Source: Vibrio azureus
GTDB lineage: Bacteria > Pseudomonadota > Gammaproteobacteria > Enterobacterales > Vibrionaceae
Assembly (NCBI RefSeq): GCF_002849855.1
Contig: NZ_CP018617.1
Coordinates: 868,001 to 932,000, forward strand
DNA length: 64,000 nt
Direction of reading: 5' to 3'
Part shown: one piece after another, positions 62,801 through 64,000 of the stretch
Position numbering within the stretch: position 1 is the first letter of the stretch
Layout: each line of letters begins with the position of its first letter
Program-made: the position numbers and the translations under genes
Notes under the pieces: generated by a model
Database searches by the model: none
Told to the model about the DNA's origin: nothing
The model's input: the letters and a program-made list of their open reading frames with translations, nothing else

Positions 62801-64000
62801 CATGACCTGAAACAGCGGGTTATAGTTAAAACTGCGTTCTGGTTGAAGTTTATCGACCAATAACTCAAACGGCAGTTGTTGATGTTCAAAAGCAGCGAGG
62901 ACCCGTTCACGACTTTGTTGTAACAACTCAGTAAAGCTCAAGTCTTCAGACAAATCCGCACGCAATACCACCGTATTGATAAAGCATCCGATCAGTGGTG
63001 CGATTTCATTTTGCTCTCTATTCGCGATTGGGGAACCTATAACAATATCACTCTCTCCACTGTAACGATTGAGCAGTGCAGAAAATGCCGCATTAAGCAC
63101 CATAAATAATGTAGCTTGATTGCTTCGGGCCAATTGGTTGAGCTCTGACGTCAAGTTTTTATCAATCTGACAAGTAAACTGCGCGCCTTTAAAGCTCGAA
63201 TTATTTGGGCGTTGGTGATCCAAAGGTAAACTGTGCGTAGGCGGTAAATCCGCCAACTGAGTCATCCAATATTCGAGATGACGATCAAGGTTGTTAGCCA
63301 GCCAGTTTCTTTGCCAGTGCGCATAATCACTATATTGAATCGCTAGCGGTGCGAGTCCATTAGGCTCACCTCTTACTGTACTCGCATATATCTCCGACAG
63401 CTCATTGACCATCACACCTTCTGACCATCCATCAGAAGCAATATGATGTAGCGTGAGCAATAGAACATGGCGCGTTTCTGCCAAATGCAGTACCTGTGCG
63501 CGCAGCATTAAGTCCTGACTCAAATCAAAAGCTTGTGACATTTCTTGATGGACTAACGCTTGGACTTGTAATGACTGCTCGGGTTCTGATAACTCGCTCA
63601 AATCAATGACAGGAAGAGTAAACTTAATATCTTGTCGTCGCTGAGCCTTTGCTTCTCCATCGTCCAACTCAAAACAAGTATGCAACACATGATGTCGTGC
63701 AATTATCGTTGAAAATGCTTGTTCAAGAGCTTGAATATTTAAGGCGCCCTCCACTCTGTATGCTGCGGGCATATTATACTCACAACCTTCTGGATCTGAT
63801 TGGTGAATAAACCACATTCTTTGTTGAGCAAACGATAAAGGCACCTGAGCATCGCTTACGACGGATACAATTTCAGGTGTCTGTGTCTTAAATGCAGCAG
63901 ATTGAGTTGAAGCAGATTGAGTTGAAGCAGATTTAATTGAAGCAGAGAGAATTAACGCAAGTTGCGCTAATGTTGGTGCTTCAAAAACCGCTTTTACGGG
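59843..64000 (-). CDS. Nonribosomal peptide synthetase, terminal module (C-A-PCP-TE), 5' incomplete
   Basis: The frame is open to the window edge. From the N-terminus: the tail of an upstream carrier domain (VFEAPTLAQLALIL), a linker with a tandem STQSA repeat, a condensation domain (HHIASDGWS), an adenylation domain (MIYTSGSTGQPKGALV; DVSVWQ at the binding pocket; NGYGPSEASDD; YRTGDLGRW; NAADKIDRRA), a PCP (GGHSIL), and a thioesterase (LGHSSGGQ, later FGDHNTM). The pocket residues D-V-W ... G-D-D do not match a code I can name. The TE releases the product. Peptide identity is unknown; the pump downstream probably exports it. Confidence 0.92.
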   Translation of the reverse strand, partial: PVKAVFEAPTLAQLALILSASIKSASTQSASTQSAAFKTQTPEIVSVVSDAQVPLSFAQQRMWFIHQSDPEGCEYNMPAAYRVEGALNIQALEQAFSTIIARHHVLHTCFELDDGEAKAQRRQDIKFTLPVIDLSELSEPEQSLQVQALVHQEMSQAFDLSQDLMLRAQVLHLAETRHVLLLTLHHIASDGWSEGVMVNELSEIYASTVRGEPNGLAPLAIQYSDYAHWQRNWLANNLDRHLEYWMTQLADLPPTHSLPLDHQRPNNSSFKGAQFTCQIDKNLTSELNQLARSNQATLFMVLNAAFSALLNRYSGESDIVIGSPIANREQNEIAPLIGCFINTVVLRADLSEDLSFTELLQQSRERVLAAFEHQQLPFELLVDKLQPERSFNYNPLFQVMLSLDNNSDSTLSFSDLNLTPVEQEFTTTQFDLSLDISENQNGLTLVWDYAADLFDRITIERMAEHFDQLLHQIVHRPNDKMSDISILSSDERTKILNDFNGKTVTYHGEPCVHYRFESQVQRCPDAMAVIGDNHSLSYAELNAKANQLAHYLRESGVARGDLVGIYAQRSPEFLVAILAIMKAGGAYIPFDPVNPISRIDYMLTDSGVSVLLTENELLEHLKDNLETPLACKALRLDCDLSSLETYSTENPVWCNESDDLAYMIYTSGSTGQPKGALVHHAGALNHIDAEFDVLDFIDENHQLMAKNFLQSAASSSDVSVWQFLAPLMCGGQTVILDDMTDIPKLVRLLQQHQVHLMQAAPVVLQLLVDHLETLPPSERALPDLEWMMAIAEAAPVPLLNQWLALNPQIPIMNGYGPSEASDDITEYVIRTPLPANTPSVPIGRPIPNLTMYVLDKGLQLQPIGVPGELCVSGVGVGKGYWNKPERTASSFVVNPYYDEPDNQVHGDTLYRTGDLGRWLPDGTLEFMGRIDNQVKVRGFRVELGEVEASLAKLDNVGECAVVIRRDQQGQNALAAYLVAKQQPYPTTAELRQGLQRSLPDYMVPNSFTVLDKMPLNAADKIDRRALPEPNWQAESEYLAPESGTEKRLANIWCELLGLERVSKHANFFTSGGHSILTVKLLTHIKRHFNCNLQIKDIFEADTLTDLAARLESTPNENNHQLMVKLNSAASKDAPKVFCVPAAGGLAVAYLDLAQCAGSKFDVNAFDHKGILTEEIPHNSIEEMVVAFTAEIRKEQGCGPYFILGHSSGGQIAYEVAIALQNQGQQAITILLDSFIRPIGEDYSEVSDGVTHGDSVTSSDKDDIAEIVELFLNRGKSSKVGDTTTDELLKQFFDDKAMTQRFIDIGRRHDAMSDAYQPSASSINDVVMIYAADEIDKRKERENRHLLTTGEAYTYTAFGDHNTMLLDQGAAEIALVIEHTLKNYAD
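63894..63946. repeat. In-frame 15-bp tandem repeat in the NRPS linker
   Basis: GATTGAGTTGAAGCA-type units occur about three times (last one degenerate), encoding S-T-Q-S-A units between the PCP tail and the condensation domain. Confidence 0.7.

Noticed and set aside
1..64000. CRISPR arrays, rRNA and tRNA genes
   Set aside because: No regularly spaced repeats and no recognisable rRNA or tRNA sequence were seen.

Overview
The window looks like a Vibrionaceae (Vibrio-type) chromosome segment. Evidence: the fadL-volA pair typical of vibrios, small vibrio-type conserved proteins (DUF3389- and DUF3319-like), tesA divergent from ybbA-ybbP, pxpABC, galE, pat, ddl and yciH, moderate-to-low GC, and a dispersed palindromic repeat that recurs between the host genes.

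Region 1 (1 to about 14.7 kb) is the right part of a P2-like prophage. It holds tail gene I, two fibre genes, a fibre chaperone, sheath FI, tube FII, a tail assembly chaperone with a probable programmed -1 frameshift (E/E'), tape measure T, then U, X, D and a tyrosine integrase. A reversed Arc-like repressor and a KilA-N/ANT antirepressor, preceded by two ATGA-linked mini-ORFs, interrupt the tail operon. Near the right end are a winged-helix gene, a secreted cysteine-containing protein and a minus-strand P22_AR_N antirepressor. The antirepressor's leader has the full layout of a P1/P4-type C4 antisense RNA: two short target motifs before the RNA, their complements inside it, and the same two motifs again after it, the last overlapping the Shine-Dalgarno sequence. 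The 3' end and terminator of a phnA-like gene are duplicated on either side of this antirepressor block, which suggests an attachment site or tandem insertion.

Region 2 (14.7 to 50 kb) is core genome: phnA-like; fadL-volA (lysophospholipid and fatty acid use); a hotdog thioesterase; a SgrR-type regulator with a Zn-ribbon protein and CutA; a DUF2238 membrane protein; a 2OG-Fe(II) oxygenase; an ABC-type ATPase; a GAF-GGDEF-EAL protein with both catalytic motifs lost; fabV; tesA; the ybbAP ABC transporter; a FAD oxidoreductase; the pxpABC 5-oxoprolinase operon; galE; a Fur-regulated TonB haem-type receptor; the lysine acetyltransferase pat; a SPOR lipoprotein; ddl; DUF3319; yciH; and a secreted metallophosphoesterase fused to a ricin-like lectin. 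Several intergenic regions carry copies of a palindromic repeat (ends CCCAAGTNACCT / AGGTNACTTGGG). Two of these copies supply the last codons and stop of the adjacent gene.

Region 3 (50 to 64 kb) is accessory. An IS1202/ISNCY-type element with about 50-bp inverted repeats and a frameshifted transposase lies next to a truncated second element. Next comes an AT-rich orphan gene encoding a dual-specificity-type phosphatase with three 24-residue helical repeats, a plausible secreted effector. A five-gene tripartite efflux operon (adaptor, TolC-like, two MacB-like permeases, ATPase) follows. The window ends in the final module (C-A-PCP-TE) of a nonribosomal peptide synthetase that runs off the right edge. 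Pump and NRPS share a strand and are probably one biosynthesis/export locus.
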